DNA of 64,000 nucleotides from Sphingobium sp. TKS (GCF_001563265.1 NZ_CP005083.1:561001-625000), one strand, 5' to 3'. Shown: positions 8,501 through 17,695, counted from the stretch's first letter. Notes: a model not told the origin generated them from the letters alone. Made by a program: numbers and translations.

Positions 8501-10205
8501 TGAAGAAACGTCCTTCCGTCACCTCGCGGACGATACCTGCGCGGATGGTGAAATCACCGAAGCGCTCGTCCGGCTTCCGTTCGCGGGAATAGCGGCCAAT
8601 CACATCGTCCAGGAGTTCGAGGATCGCCGCCTCGCCCACATTCTCGCGCACCATGCGATTGAGACGCTGGCCGTGGAAGCCACCACCGAGATAAAGGTTG
8701 TACTTGCCCGGCGCCCGGCCGGTCAAACCGATCTCGGCGATGTAGGGCCGCGAACAGCCGTTCGGACAACCGCTCATGCGGATCGTGATCGGTTCGGCAG
8801 ACAGACCATGGCTCGCCAGGATGCTCTCGATCCGGGCGATCAACGATGGCATGTACCGCTCGCTTTCCGCCATGGCGAGGCCGCAGGTGGGCAGGGCGAC
8901 GCAGGCGATGGCATTGCGGCGCAAGGCAGAGAATGTGTCGGTGCCAAGGCCGTGATCGCCCAGAACCGCGTCGATGGCTGGTCGGTCCTCCGGCTTCACG
9001 CCGGCGACGATCAGGTTCTGGTTGGGAGTCAGGCGGAAGGTGCCACGATGGATTCGCGCCAGGTCACGAAAGGCATCCAGAAGTTTGCGATCGAGCCGGC
9101 CATTCTCGACGAATATGGTGCGGTGCTGCCGCCCATCAGGCGTGGCACTCCAGCCAGGCGTATCGCCGTTGGAGGTGAAGATGAAGGATCGCGGTTCCCC
9201 GAACGGCGCATCCATCACGCGCTCAATCTCTGCCTTGATCCAATCCTGTCCCTTGTCGTCGATGGTGTACTTGAAGCGGGCGCGCTGGCGGTCCTTGCGG
9301 TCGCCATAATCCCGCTGCACCGCCATCACCGCATCGGCGCAGGCGATCACCTGACTTGCGGGCACGAAGCCGATAAGGCTGGCGAGGCGCGGATAGGTTT
9401 CCGGTGCCTGATCGGTGCGCCCCATGCCGCCGCCGATGACGACGTTGAATCCTTCCAGCCCGTCCGGTCCGCCGATGGCGATGAACCCCAGGTCTTGCGC
9501 ATAGACATCGATATCGTTCGAGGGCGGCAGCGCGAAGCCGATCTTGAACTTTCGCGGCATGTAGGTGCGGCCATAGAACGGATCCTCCGGCCCGGAGGAC
9601 GCGATCCGTTCCTCACCATACCATATTTCGTGGTAGGCCCGGGTTTTCGGGATGACGTGATCGCTCACCCGCTTTGCCATGGCAGCAACCTCGGCGTGAA
9701 AGCGGGAGGCCTGGGGATCGACCGTGCACATCACCCCGCGGCTGTCGTCGCCGCAGGCGGCGATGGTGTCGAGCAGGGCGTCGTGAAGCCCCTGGATCAC
9801 CGGCTGCAGGCGGTTCTTGAGTACCCAGTGGAACTGGAACGTCTGGCGGGTGGTGACCCGCAGGGTTTCGCCGCCGTGGGCCCGGGCGAGTTCGTCGAGT
9901 TTCAGCCACTGCGCCGGCGTGCAGACACCACCCGGCAGTCGTACGCGGATCATGAACTGGTAAGCCGGTTCAAGTTTCTGTCGCCGACGCTCGTCGCGCA
10001 GGTCGCGGTCGTCCTGCTGGTATATCCCGTGGAACTTCATCAACTTCACGTCGTCGGCACAAGGCATGGCCCCGGTTATGCGATCGAGCAGACCCTCGTC
10101 GATTGTGCCGCGCAGGTAATCGCTCGCGTCCTTCATGCGCTCATCGGCGCTCAGACGATCAAGCGGCTGGGAAAGGTCGCGGCTTCGGTCGATGCTCCTC
10201 GTCAT
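8493..10205 (-). CDS. cysI: Sulfite reductase (NADPH) hemoprotein beta subunit
   Basis: A 570-residue protein. The start at 10205 is chosen for its GAAGGA site; the longer frame to 10265 runs back into cysJ. Siroheme/[4Fe-4S] motifs are present: CVALPTCGLA and, about 40 residues on, SGCPNGCSRP. It reduces sulfite to sulfide using electrons from CysJ. Ten bases separate it from the cysJ stop. It overlaps metB downstream, making one sulfur-assimilation operon. Confidence 0.94.
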   Translation of the reverse strand: MTRSIDRSRDLSQPLDRLSADERMKDASDYLRGTIDEGLLDRITGAMPCADDVKLMKFHGIYQQDDRDLRDERRRQKLEPAYQFMIRVRLPGGVCTPAQWLKLDELARAHGGETLRVTTRQTFQFHWVLKNRLQPVIQGLHDALLDTIAACGDDSRGVMCTVDPQASRFHAEVAAMAKRVSDHVIPKTRAYHEIWYGEERIASSGPEDPFYGRTYMPRKFKIGFALPPSNDIDVYAQDLGFIAIGGPDGLEGFNVVIGGGMGRTDQAPETYPRLASLIGFVPASQVIACADAVMAVQRDYGDRKDRQRARFKYTIDDKGQDWIKAEIERVMDAPFGEPRSFIFTSNGDTPGWSATPDGRQHRTIFVENGRLDRKLLDAFRDLARIHRGTFRLTPNQNLIVAGVKPEDRPAIDAVLGDHGLGTDTFSALRRNAIACVALPTCGLAMAESERYMPSLIARIESILASHGLSAEPITIRMSGCPNGCSRPYIAEIGLTGRAPGKYNLYLGGGFHGQRLNRMVRENVGEAAILELLDDVIGRYSRERKPDERFGDFTIRAGIVREVTEGRFFND

Positions 10206-10215
10206 GATCAGTCCT

Positions 10216-12009
10216 TCAATAGACGTCGCGCTGGTAGCGGTGATCGGCCTGGAGCGAGCGGACATAGTCCTCGGCTGCCTCGCATCCTGTGCGCGCTTCG
10301 CTCGCCACGATCTCGACTAGCGCCGCATGGACATCGGGAGCCAGATGAGCAGCATCGCCGCAGACATAGACGTGCGCGCCGTCCTCCAGCCACGCGAAGA
10401 TGTCACGAGCGCGCTCGCGCATTCGGTGCTGGACATAGACCTTCTCCTGCCCATCGCGCGAAAAGGCGACATCCATCCGGCCAAGCGTGCCATCCTTCAG
10501 CCAGGCCTGCCATTCGGTCTGGTAGAGAAAATCGGTGCGGAAATTGCGTTCGCCCAAGAACAGCCAGCTCTGGCCCGCGGCTCCCCTCGCCTCGCGCTCC
10601 TGCAGAAAGGCGCGATAGGGCGCGACACCCGTGCCTGCTCCAATCATGATGATCGGGACATCGTCTGCAGGCAGACGGAAATGCGGATTGGCCTGGACAT
10701 AGATCGGCAGGACAGTGTCGGGGTCGGCGCGGTCGGCCAGAAGCCCGGAAGCCACCCCGCTGCGCTGCTCCCCGTGCAGCGCGTAGCGCACGGGCGCCAC
10801 CGTCAGATGTGCTTCGTCAGGCGCTGCCGACAAACTCGATGCGAGCGAATAGAGCCGCGGCTGCAAGGGGCGCAGTGCCGACACCAGGCCTTGCGGCATG
10901 ACTGCGCCAACAGGAAACCGGCGGACGATATCGACAATATGATGCGTCCGCAGGAATACCGCGCGTTCGCCCGGCCTGTCCGCATCCTGCAACTGCCTGA
11001 GCGCAGTTGCCTCGCTCAACATGGCCCAGTAGTCGAGAAAGCGCGGGGTTGCGGCCGTGATTTCAAAGCGCCGGGTCAGCGCCTCGCCTAGAGTCAGGGT
11101 CTGCCCCTTGATCTCCAATGCAGCGTCGGGGGGCAGGGATAGCGCGCCGAGCAGCGCGGCGACCACTGCCGGATCGTTCTCGGCGGCGATGCCGAGCGCA
11201 TCGCCGGGTTCGTAAGCGAGCGCGGAGCCGGCGAGCGAGAATTCAACGTGGCGGGTTTCCTTGGTCGATCCGCGCCCGACGATGGCGATGTTCTCGATTA
11301 CCGCGGCAGGAAACGGATTGCGCTTGTCGTGCCTGGCAGCGGCGATAGCGCTGCCGGGCAGGACCGCGGCGGGTATCGCTCCTTGCGGGGCCACAGCGGC
11401 AATCTGCGCGATGACGGCCTGCGTCCACGCGGCGGCGGCATCCTCGTAATCGACATCGCAATCGACCCGGTCGCTGATCCGCCGCGCGCCCAGTTCCTCT
11501 AACCGCCGATCGAGCCGTTTGCCCGCCTGGCAGTAGTGTTCGTAGGTGGAATCGCCAAGCGCCAGCACGGCAAAACGCAGGCCCGGCAGCTTCGGTGCCT
11601 TGCGGCCCTCGACGAATTCGAAGAAGCCCGCCGCCGGCTGCGGCGGGTCGCCTTCGCCGTAAGTGCTGACAACGATCAGCAGGTCTTCCTCGTGCACCAG
11701 TTGCCGCACCTTGTAGTCGGCCATGTCCACCGCCGCAGCCGCCAGCCCCCGCGCAAGCGCAGCCGCCTCGGCGGCCCTCGCCACGTCGGCTGCATTGCCT
11801 GTCTCGGTCCCATAGAGGATCGTAAGCGAACGCGACGCCGGCCCAGGACCAGTCCCGCTCGCCGCCGCGGCAGGAAGCACCGCGCCAAGGCCGGCGAAGT
11901 AGCCGCTGAGCCATTGCGCCTGCGGCGGCGCCAGGCCGGCCGCCAATGCCTGGACCAACTGCCATTGTCTGGCGGCCAAGACCGCACCGGGCACTTCATT
12001 TACCGCCAT
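10216..12009 (-). CDS. cysJ: Sulfite reductase (NADPH) flavoprotein alpha subunit
   Basis: A 597-residue diflavin reductase. The N-terminal flavodoxin domain shows ILYGTETGNA, STYGEGDPP and LALGDSTYEHYC. A linker leads to the FAD/NADPH module with RLYSLASS, MIGAGTGVAPYRAF and the C-terminal DVY that stacks on FAD. It passes NADPH electrons to CysI. It is the first gene of the leftward cysJ-cysI-metB operon. The leader (12010-12177) carries a 9-5-9 palindrome that may be a LysR-type operator. Confidence 0.94.
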   Translation of the reverse strand: MAVNEVPGAVLAARQWQLVQALAAGLAPPQAQWLSGYFAGLGAVLPAAAASGTGPGPASRSLTILYGTETGNAADVARAAEAAALARGLAAAAVDMADYKVRQLVHEEDLLIVVSTYGEGDPPQPAAGFFEFVEGRKAPKLPGLRFAVLALGDSTYEHYCQAGKRLDRRLEELGARRISDRVDCDVDYEDAAAAWTQAVIAQIAAVAPQGAIPAAVLPGSAIAAARHDKRNPFPAAVIENIAIVGRGSTKETRHVEFSLAGSALAYEPGDALGIAAENDPAVVAALLGALSLPPDAALEIKGQTLTLGEALTRRFEITAATPRFLDYWAMLSEATALRQLQDADRPGERAVFLRTHHIVDIVRRFPVGAVMPQGLVSALRPLQPRLYSLASSLSAAPDEAHLTVAPVRYALHGEQRSGVASGLLADRADPDTVLPIYVQANPHFRLPADDVPIIMIGAGTGVAPYRAFLQEREARGAAGQSWLFLGERNFRTDFLYQTEWQAWLKDGTLGRMDVAFSRDGQEKVYVQHRMRERARDIFAWLEDGAHVYVCGDAAHLAPDVHAALVEIVASEARTGCEAAEDYVRSLQADHRYQRDVY

Positions 12010-12146
12010 GCCTGCAATCCCTCGACGACCGCGCCATACTTCCTGTGCGGGAGCCCCGGAGAAGTGGTCTACGCGGGTACTGTCGTCAGAAGCATTCGGT
12101 CAGGAGCGCGGTTGTCGCGCAGGCATTGACATGTTACAAATGCATA

Positions 12147-12169
12147 TTATTGCATCTTCAATGCAATAA
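12147..12169. promoter_or_regulatory. 9-5-9 perfect palindrome upstream of cysJ
   Basis: TTATTGCAT, five bases, ATGCAATAA: a perfect inverted repeat with the A/T-rich T-N11-A look of LysR-type binding sites. It lies between the ferritin-like gene's stop and cysJ, about 140 bases before the cysJ start. A LysR gene is nearby at 12685. It could also end transcription of the upstream gene, but it is A/T-rich and lacks a T-tract. Confidence 0.5.
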
Positions 12170-12177
12170 ATTTTATT

Positions 12178-12666
12178 CTATTTCCGGGATTGCAGTCGCC
12201 CCAGAAAATCTTCGGCTGCCGCTACGTTATCACGATGCCTTTGCGCCATCTCGGCCAGATCGGCATGAAGCCGGTCATCGCGTATCCGGGGCATCAGCGC
12301 CTCCAGCTTGCGCACCACCCACTGCTGTCCGCGGTTGAGAAAGGACAGCCGTTCGACCGGATCGGCAATGGCCATCGCCCTGGCGTGAAAGTCTCCGGTG
12401 CTGTGCGATGGCGATCCGTCAAGACACCGGATATGCCGATCGAGCATCGCGCACCAGTGCGCCTCGTCTGCACGCACGTGCCGCATCAGTTCGGCAAATC
12501 CGGCAGGTGATCTTGTTTTCGCGCTCTCGGCCGCGACCCGCGCACCGGCCCTTTCTGCCTCCAGCAATTCGTTGAGGGCGGCGACAATTTCGTCCCTCCC
12601 CGCATATCCCATGTAGACGTCGTCGGCATCGGCCGCACCGCAGGGTGGGGAGGTAGGTTCGTTCAT
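12178..12666 (-). CDS. Ferritin-like helical protein (DUF6306-like)
   Basis: A 162-residue, mainly helical protein. ELLEAERAGARV and DEAHWCAMLDRHI look like the E and E-x-x-H helices of ferritin-like folds, and a late helix has RHRDNVAAAEDFL. The similarity to DUF6306 is from recall and tentative. It lies 18 bases downstream of the LysR gene in the same direction. Metal binding and function are inferred only. No signal peptide. Confidence 0.65.
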   Translation of the reverse strand: MNEPTSPPCGAADADDVYMGYAGRDEIVAALNELLEAERAGARVAAESAKTRSPAGFAELMRHVRADEAHWCAMLDRHIRCLDGSPSHSTGDFHARAMAIADPVERLSFLNRGQQWVVRKLEALMPRIRDDRLHADLAEMAQRHRDNVAAAEDFLGRLQSRK

Positions 12667-12684
12667 GGCATCACCTCATTTCCT

Positions 12685-13533
12685 TCATGCCGCGATCGCC
12701 GCAGCCGCACGCAAGCCCGCGCGCACCCGGTCCATGACCCCCGGGTCAGCCTTGGTCGAATGGACTGCATAGGCGGAGTAGGAAAACTCGGGGCTGCCGG
12801 GGACAAGGGCGAGCCGCCCTTCCTCAAGGTAGGAACGAATGAAACCCTTGCGGAAATAGCCCGCCCCGCCTGTCGCGAGGATATAGTCGAGCGCGAGCGG
12901 CCCATAGCTGATCGACACTACTGCATTGGGCTGATCGGCAAATGCCGCCTGGTAACTCGCCGCGAATTCCTCTCCCCAGTCGATGAGGACATGGTCCTCC
13001 GGCGCCAGCGGCTTGGTCGTCGGCGTCGTCCGGGCAAGGACGAGCTTCTCCTCGAACAGCAGTTCGGCAATCATGCCGGGCCGGCTCGGGGCGGCATAGA
13101 GCACCGCCACATCGAGCGAACCATCCTGAACCTGCTCCATCAGCCGCTCGGAGGTGTCAATCTGCGTGCTGACAGCGATCTCCGGACATTCGCGGCGCAT
13201 CCACAGGAGCCAGTGCCGCAGGAGCGGGCTCCACAGGCTCAGTTCTGCCCCGATCGTTACAACCGTTTCGCGCCCCGGTGGCAGGGCCACCGCGCGCTGT
13301 GCCCTCGCCCAGACCTGGACAAGCGTGGTCGCAAACCGGTGAAACTGCTCACCGGCCGGAGTCAATCTGGCGCCAGCCTTGTTACGAATGAAGACGGGGC
13401 GATCCAGTTGCTCCTCCAGGACGCGAATCCGCGCGCTGACCGCCGTTTGCGTGAGGTTCAGGTTTTCGGCTGCCCGAACGAAGCTGCCGGTCTTCACGAC
13501 TTCGAGAAATGTCCGGGCAACCGCAATATCCAT
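12685..13533 (-). CDS. LysR-type transcriptional regulator
   Basis: A 282-residue regulator. The N-terminal winged helix-turn-helix is clear (FLEVVKTGSFVRAAENLNLTQ, then TAVSARIRVLEEQL), followed by a periplasmic-binding-protein-like effector domain. Only one cysteine is present, so it is not an OxyR with a redox pair. It is divergent from the peroxiredoxin operon and upstream of the ferritin-like gene and cysJIB-type operon, so either side could be its target. The effector is unknown. Confidence 0.9.
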   Translation of the reverse strand: MDIAVARTFLEVVKTGSFVRAAENLNLTQTAVSARIRVLEEQLDRPVFIRNKAGARLTPAGEQFHRFATTLVQVWARAQRAVALPPGRETVVTIGAELSLWSPLLRHWLLWMRRECPEIAVSTQIDTSERLMEQVQDGSLDVAVLYAAPSRPGMIAELLFEEKLVLARTTPTTKPLAPEDHVLIDWGEEFAASYQAAFADQPNAVVSISYGPLALDYILATGGAGYFRKGFIRSYLEEGRLALVPGSPEFSYSAYAVHSTKADPGVMDRVRAGLRAAAAIAA

Positions 13534-13655
13534 ACCCTAGGATTCCTTCTGACAATCGCCGAATATGACAGCGTTGATGATGGCCCTGCGCCGCCTGTCA
13601 TGGCGCACGGCGACTGCACAGCACTTCCGGAACTATAATATCAAATTTCTTGTTT

Positions 13656-13684
13656 CCAAGCATGAATATCATTCGTTTGCTTGG
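13656..13684. promoter_or_regulatory. Inverted repeat in the LysR/peroxiredoxin intergenic region
   Basis: CCAAGCA and TGCTTGG (13656-13662 and 13678-13684) flank an inner GAAT-ATC-ATTC repeat. This nested symmetry, about 50 bases before the peroxiredoxin start, fits a LysR-type operator. Inferred from position and symmetry only. Confidence 0.45.
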
Positions 13685-13732
13685 TTATCAACCTGACCCC
13701 AAAATGGGTGAGCATTCCGACAGGAGCCGCTC

Positions 13733-14374
13733 ATGACCATTCATCTCGGGCAGATCGCCCCCGATTTCGAACAGGACACAACCCACGGCCGCATCCGGTT
13801 CCATGACTGGCTGGGAACGAGTTGGGGCGTGCTGTTCAGCCATCCCAAGAACTTCACTCCGGTCTGCACCACCGAACTGGGTGAAGTGGCCAAGCTTCGT
13901 TCCGAATGGGACAAGCGTGATGTCAAACCGATCGGCCTTTCGGTGGATCCGGTTGAGGCGCACCACAAATGGGAACACGACATCGAGGAAACGCAAGGCG
14001 CCCGCCTCGATTTTCCGATGATCGCGGATCCGGACGGCCGGGTTTCCAAGCTATACGACATGATCCACCCCGAGAGCGATCCCACGGTCACGGTCCGGTC
14101 GGTCTTCGTCATCGATCCAACCAAGAAAATTCGGCTGATCCTGACCTATCCTCCAAGCACGGGCCGCAACTTCGCCGAAATCCTGCGTGCGATCGACAGC
14201 CTGCAGCTCACAGATGCTCGCAGTATCGCAACTCCGGTCAACTGGACGCCAGGGGAGCCAGTGGTCATTTCACCCAAGTTGTCGGACGAGGAGGCCGCGC
14301 GCCAGTTCCCGCAAGGCTTCCGCACCCTGAAGCCCTATCTGCGGATTGTCGATCTGCATGCCGGCGCTTCATGA
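13733..14374 (+). CDS. 1-Cys peroxiredoxin (Prx6 type)
   Basis: A 213-residue peroxiredoxin. The peroxidatic cysteine is C45 in NFTPVCTTELG. The protein has the long C-terminal arm of the Prx6 group (NWTPGEPVVI) and no resolving cysteine, since C45 is the only Cys. It reduces peroxides in the cytoplasm. An AGGAG site precedes the start. Its stop overlaps the carbonic anhydrase start (ATGA), making it the first gene of an antioxidant operon. Confidence 0.93.
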   Translation: MTIHLGQIAPDFEQDTTHGRIRFHDWLGTSWGVLFSHPKNFTPVCTTELGEVAKLRSEWDKRDVKPIGLSVDPVEAHHKWEHDIEETQGARLDFPMIADPDGRVSKLYDMIHPESDPTVTVRSVFVIDPTKKIRLILTYPPSTGRNFAEILRAIDSLQLTDARSIATPVNWTPGEPVVISPKLSDEEAARQFPQGFRTLKPYLRIVDLHAGAS

Positions 14375-15051
14375 CCGGTGGCTTGCCTGAACCTGGAATT
14401 CCGGCCGCGCCGCAAGAGGACTGCGCGCTCACCGAACTTTTCGACCGCAACCGGGAATGGGCGAGCCGCAAGACAGCGAGCGATCCGGGCTTCTTCAAGA
14501 GGCTCGTTGGCCAGCAAAAGCCGCGGTACTTCTGGATAGGCTGCGCCGACAGCCGTGTGCCCGCCACCGAAATCGTCGATCTCGATCCGGGCGAGATGTT
14601 CGTACATCGCAACGTCGCCAATCTCGCAAATCCGGATGATCCCAATTTCCAGGCCGCCCTGCAGTTTGCGGTCGAGGCACTCGAAGTCGATCACATCATC
14701 GTGGTTGGCCACTACGGATGCGGCGGCGTGGATGCGGCAATGGCCGGGACCGAGCCCGGCGGCGCCATCGGCCTGTGGCTTGCCCCCCTTAGGAAGCTGT
14801 ACCGGAACACTTGCGCCAGCCATGACGCCAGCCGCGACGGGCGCGCGGTTTCATCCGAGGAACTCTGTCGGCGCAACGTCTCGGCCCAGGTTGCCGCGCT
14901 GGCCGCAAATCCCGTCGTGCTTGCGGCCTGGAGCCGCGGCACGCCGCTCATGCTCCATGGTTGGGTCTACGCCATCGGTGATGGCTTGCTCGAGGCCGTC
15001 CAGCCGCCGGTCGTTTCAGCGCAGTGGCTGCCGGCAGGGAAGCTGGAGTGA
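14371..15051 (+). CDS. Beta-class carbonic anhydrase
   Basis: A 226-residue enzyme. The zinc ligands are C58 (with the D60/R62 dyad in GCADSRVP) and H114/C117 in GHYGCGG. It interconverts CO2 and bicarbonate. The ATG overlaps the peroxiredoxin stop, and the frame upstream of it is the shadow of the peroxiredoxin. Its presence inside a peroxide/superoxide operon is unusual but the overlaps at both ends show it belongs there. Confidence 0.93.
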   Translation: MTGGLPEPGIPAAPQEDCALTELFDRNREWASRKTASDPGFFKRLVGQQKPRYFWIGCADSRVPATEIVDLDPGEMFVHRNVANLANPDDPNFQAALQFAVEALEVDHIIVVGHYGCGGVDAAMAGTEPGGAIGLWLAPLRKLYRNTCASHDASRDGRAVSSEELCRRNVSAQVAALAANPVVLAAWSRGTPLMLHGWVYAIGDGLLEAVQPPVVSAQWLPAGKLE

Positions 15052-15473
15052 TGGCCTGTCATGCACCACTTCCGGCTAGGACGGGTACTGCGCTGGCACC
15101 GCTACGCGGCGCGATCGCGTCTTGTCTTGCCGCCACCGCGCCGTCACGCGAACTGGACGCAGCAATCGGCAAGTCCATCTTTCCCGCATTGGCCGACCTT
15201 GAAGAGCTCGAACCGGGCATCTGGCGCCAACAGGATGGCAACCGTGTCCGGGCGCTGAACTATACGCGGACCTGGTCAGCGGCAGCCTCGTTGGTGCCCA
15301 CTGGCTGCTGGATCGAGCATGACTGCCTGGACGTCATCGTCATGAGTGCCGAGGACCGGTCGCGGGGAACGCATGACATCCTGCCCATTGCGCTGTGCCT
15401 GGCCGCGCTGCGCGCCCGAATGCGGGCTGCAGATGCCGGAATGGCACCCGCGAACCAATCCGAGGAGATATGA
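15051..15473 (+). CDS. Hypothetical protein in the peroxiredoxin-SOD operon
   Basis: A 140-residue protein beginning at the ATG of a TGATG overlap with the carbonic anhydrase stop. It has no membrane segment. Recognisable stretches are LEPGIWRQQDGNRVRALNYT and WIEHDCLDVIVM, with four cysteines spread along the chain. No family is recognised with confidence. The tight coupling on both sides implies joint expression with carbonic anhydrase and superoxide dismutase. Confidence 0.75.
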   Translation: MACHAPLPARTGTALAPLRGAIASCLAATAPSRELDAAIGKSIFPALADLEELEPGIWRQQDGNRVRALNYTRTWSAAASLVPTGCWIEHDCLDVIVMSAEDRSRGTHDILPIALCLAALRARMRAADAGMAPANQSEEI

Positions 15474-15474
15474 A

Positions 15475-16164
15475 ATGCCTGAAAGGAGCCCATCCTTGAC
15501 AGCTACCGCAGCGTCGTCTGCACCCGCGACCTTCACTCTGCCGCCGTTACCTTACGGCTATCAGGATCTTCAGCCCCATCTCGGTGAAGAGACCCTCCAC
15601 GTTCATCACGATCGCCATCACGCCAAATATGTCGAAAACCTCAACCGCCTGCTATCCGAGCAGAGCCTCGCCCCGACCAGCCTTGAGGACGTGATCCGGT
15701 CTGCCGCCAGGACGGGCAACGCCGCCTTGTTCAACAACGCGGCGCAAGCGTGGAATCACAGCTTCTTCTGGGAAAGCATGACGCCCGGGACTGCGGGGCC
15801 GGAGGGACGGCTCGCCGAGGCCATCGTCAAAACCTTCGGCAGTCCGGAGAAGCTGCGGGAACGCTTCATCGCCGTAGGGCTAGGGCAATTCGGTTCGGGC
15901 TGGGTCTGGATCGTCGCCCGCAACGGCGTCCTCGAAGTGCTGTCGACCCATGATGCCCAGACGCCGATCAGCGATGCCACGACGATCCCGCTGCTGACCT
16001 GCGATGTCTGGGAACATGCCTATTACATCGAGCATCGGCAGGACCGAGCCGCCTGGCTCACAGTCTGGTGGAGCAAGCTCGCCAACTGGCGGTTCGCCGA
16101 AAAGCAATTTGCCGCCGCCACCGGACAAGGCGCCCTCTGGAGTTTTCCTGCGGCAACGCATTGA
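15475..16164 (+). CDS. Fe/Mn superoxide dismutase
   Basis: A 229-residue enzyme. Metal ligands are H44 (VHHDRHH), the His of WNHSFFW, and D and H in CDVWEHAYYIEH. A 20-residue Ser/Ala-rich N-terminal extension precedes the usual FTLPPLPYGY start. It is polar and not a clear signal peptide. The start has a GAGGAGAT site and lies two bases after the previous stop. Iron versus manganese cannot be decided here. It removes superoxide; the H2O2 produced could be handled by the peroxiredoxin. Confidence 0.93.
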   Translation: MPERSPSLTATAASSAPATFTLPPLPYGYQDLQPHLGEETLHVHHDRHHAKYVENLNRLLSEQSLAPTSLEDVIRSAARTGNAALFNNAAQAWNHSFFWESMTPGTAGPEGRLAEAIVKTFGSPEKLRERFIAVGLGQFGSGWVWIVARNGVLEVLSTHDAQTPISDATTIPLLTCDVWEHAYYIEHRQDRAAWLTVWWSKLANWRFAEKQFAAATGQGALWSFPAATH

Positions 16165-16192
16165 GCACACGCTCTGGAAAGGATGGATAGAC

Positions 16193-16438
16193 ATGCTGGT
16201 AGACATATTCCTGGGCCGGAACCGGCAAACGGCAACAGCCGAAGGAAGCTTCCATTTCTCCAACCCGCCGGTTCCCGGCGAAGAGGTGGAACTGGCCGGT
16301 GTGCGCCTCAAGGTGATGGAGGCCTGGCACAGGCCGGACATCTATTATCGCGGAGCCAAGTTCGCGATCCTTGTTGCAGACGCGGTCGAAATGCCACTGA
16401 CGCTCCAGCAAATGGATGATGCAGGCGCCTTTGCCTGA
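16193..16438 (+). CDS. Small hypothetical protein after SOD
   Basis: An 81-residue protein starting at ATG 16193 (MLVDIFLGRNRQ…). The longer frame from 16004 lies inside the SOD gene and is a shadow. Its middle reads FSNPPVPGEEVELAGVRLKVM, a likely beta-rich fold. No family is recognised. It trails the antioxidant operon by 28 bases. Confidence 0.65.
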   Translation: MLVDIFLGRNRQTATAEGSFHFSNPPVPGEEVELAGVRLKVMEAWHRPDIYYRGAKFAILVADAVEMPLTLQQMDDAGAFA

Positions 16439-16678
16439 TTTGCGGGGAAGGGGCGCCAATCAGACCAGCATATTTGACTTGTCGATGCGGTCGTTGCACG
16501 CTCGCATCATGTGGTCTCAATCCATCCAACCGCGTTTTCGCGTTCACGCAGGTCAGCTTCTCGCGGGCAACTAGCCCCGGGATCCGGTGCGGTGTGCTCC
16601 GGTCTCGGGGCGAAAATCCTCTCCATCGCCGCGATTTGATCGCGGACCCGCGATACAAGCTCCGGATTTTGCATTGTC

Positions 16679-17092
16679 ATGACCACGAAGAAGGCCACAC
16701 GGCGGCCGCCGATACACATGATAGATGTCGAGGCTGATACACTGACTGATCTCGCGTTGAGTGCCGAAGCGCGGGTCCCGGAAGTCAGTCGGCAATTGCT
16801 CGACGAAATTGCACGCGCCACCGTCCATGACGCGGCCAGCCTTCCGCCCGATGTCGTCACGATGCATTCCACAGTGGAATTCATCGACGAGGCGAGCGGT
16901 GCCGACCGGACAGTCAAACTCGTTTTTCCCCGGGACGCCGATATCGCGGCCGGGCGTGTGTCCATTCTCACGCCTGTCGGCGCCGGTTTGATCGGTCTGC
17001 GCGCGGGCCAATCCATCCTGTGGCCTGACCGCGACGGGCGTGAACGCAAACTCACCATCGTCAATGTCTGCAAGAGTGCAGACAAGACCTGA
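16679..17092 (+). CDS. Rnk / GreA-GreB C-terminal domain protein
   Basis: A 137-residue protein of the Rnk type. A short helical N-terminus (ARVPEVSRQLLDEIARATV) precedes the GreA/B-like C-terminal domain: STVEFIDEASGADRTVKLVF, SILTPVGAGLIGLRAGQSI. Rnk proteins bind RNA polymerase and affect transcription and NDP kinase activity. It stands alone between the SOD operon and the NsrR-like gene. Reverse-strand frames across this region are shadows. Confidence 0.88.
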   Translation: MTTKKATRRPPIHMIDVEADTLTDLALSAEARVPEVSRQLLDEIARATVHDAASLPPDVVTMHSTVEFIDEASGADRTVKLVFPRDADIAAGRVSILTPVGAGLIGLRAGQSILWPDRDGRERKLTIVNVCKSADKT

Positions 17093-17134
17093 CATGGCGC
17101 GAGGCGGCTCCAAACGGTTGCCTCGAAAATCGAC

Positions 17135-17599
17135 TTGGCCCATGTTGGCATCGTGCATCTCAGCCTGCAAACCGATTACGGCCTGCGCATCCTCATGCTG
17201 CTCGCCTCAGCCGACCGGCAAATGTCGGTCGATGAGATCGCACGCAGCTATGGCATCTCGCGCAATCATCTGGCCAAGGTGGCGCAGCGCCTGCAGCAAT
17301 CGGGCTACGTCGACACGGCTCGCGGGCGCAGCGGCGGCTTGCGCCTGGCCGTTCCGGCAAGAGATCTGAACGTTGGAACCATCGTCAGGGATCTCGAAAA
17401 CCTCGAAACCTTCGTCGAATGCATGTCGCCGGCGCGGAACATGTGCCCTGCGTTCGGCGTCTGCGGCCTCCAGAGTGCCCTGGGGCTGGCCCTTGGCGAC
17501 TTCCTTAAGCGACTGGATAGCTACACCGTCGCCGACCTCGTGCCTGACACTGCCTGGTTCAACGAACAGCTCAGCCGGAACCTTCCGGCCACAGACTGA
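17135..17599 (+). CDS. nsrR: Rrf2-family regulator, NsrR-like NO sensor
   Basis: A 154-residue Rrf2 protein: wHTH with SLQTDYGLRILMLL and YGISRNHLAKVAQRL, then three cysteines C96, C104 and C110 in ECMSPARNMCPAFGVCGLQ. This three-Cys layout is that of NsrR, which binds an Fe-S cluster and loses DNA binding on reaction with NO. A GTG at 17153 (VHLSLQTDYG) may be the true start. It lies next to a multicopper oxidase-cytochromes-nirK operon, as in Nitrosomonas, and a palindrome sits before that operon. Confidence 0.85.
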   Translation: MAHVGIVHLSLQTDYGLRILMLLASADRQMSVDEIARSYGISRNHLAKVAQRLQQSGYVDTARGRSGGLRLAVPARDLNVGTIVRDLENLETFVECMSPARNMCPAFGVCGLQSALGLALGDFLKRLDSYTVADLVPDTAWFNEQLSRNLPATD

Positions 17600-17695
17600 C
17601 GCCGATTAGCCAGCCTGACGGGCAATCAAGCAAAATTATTACACTAAAAAAACAACATTTTTCACTTTCCACTACGCACAATCCGCCCATAAATG

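Noticed and set aside
8487..10649. A 720-codon plus-strand frame over cysI/cysJ
   Set aside because: It lies opposite cysI and cysJ, which have full sets of motifs; the frame is a GC-rich shadow with no domain.
17600..17695. A possible FNR box in the nirK leader
   Set aside because: Only a half site (ATCAA) was found; no TTGAT partner at the right distance.
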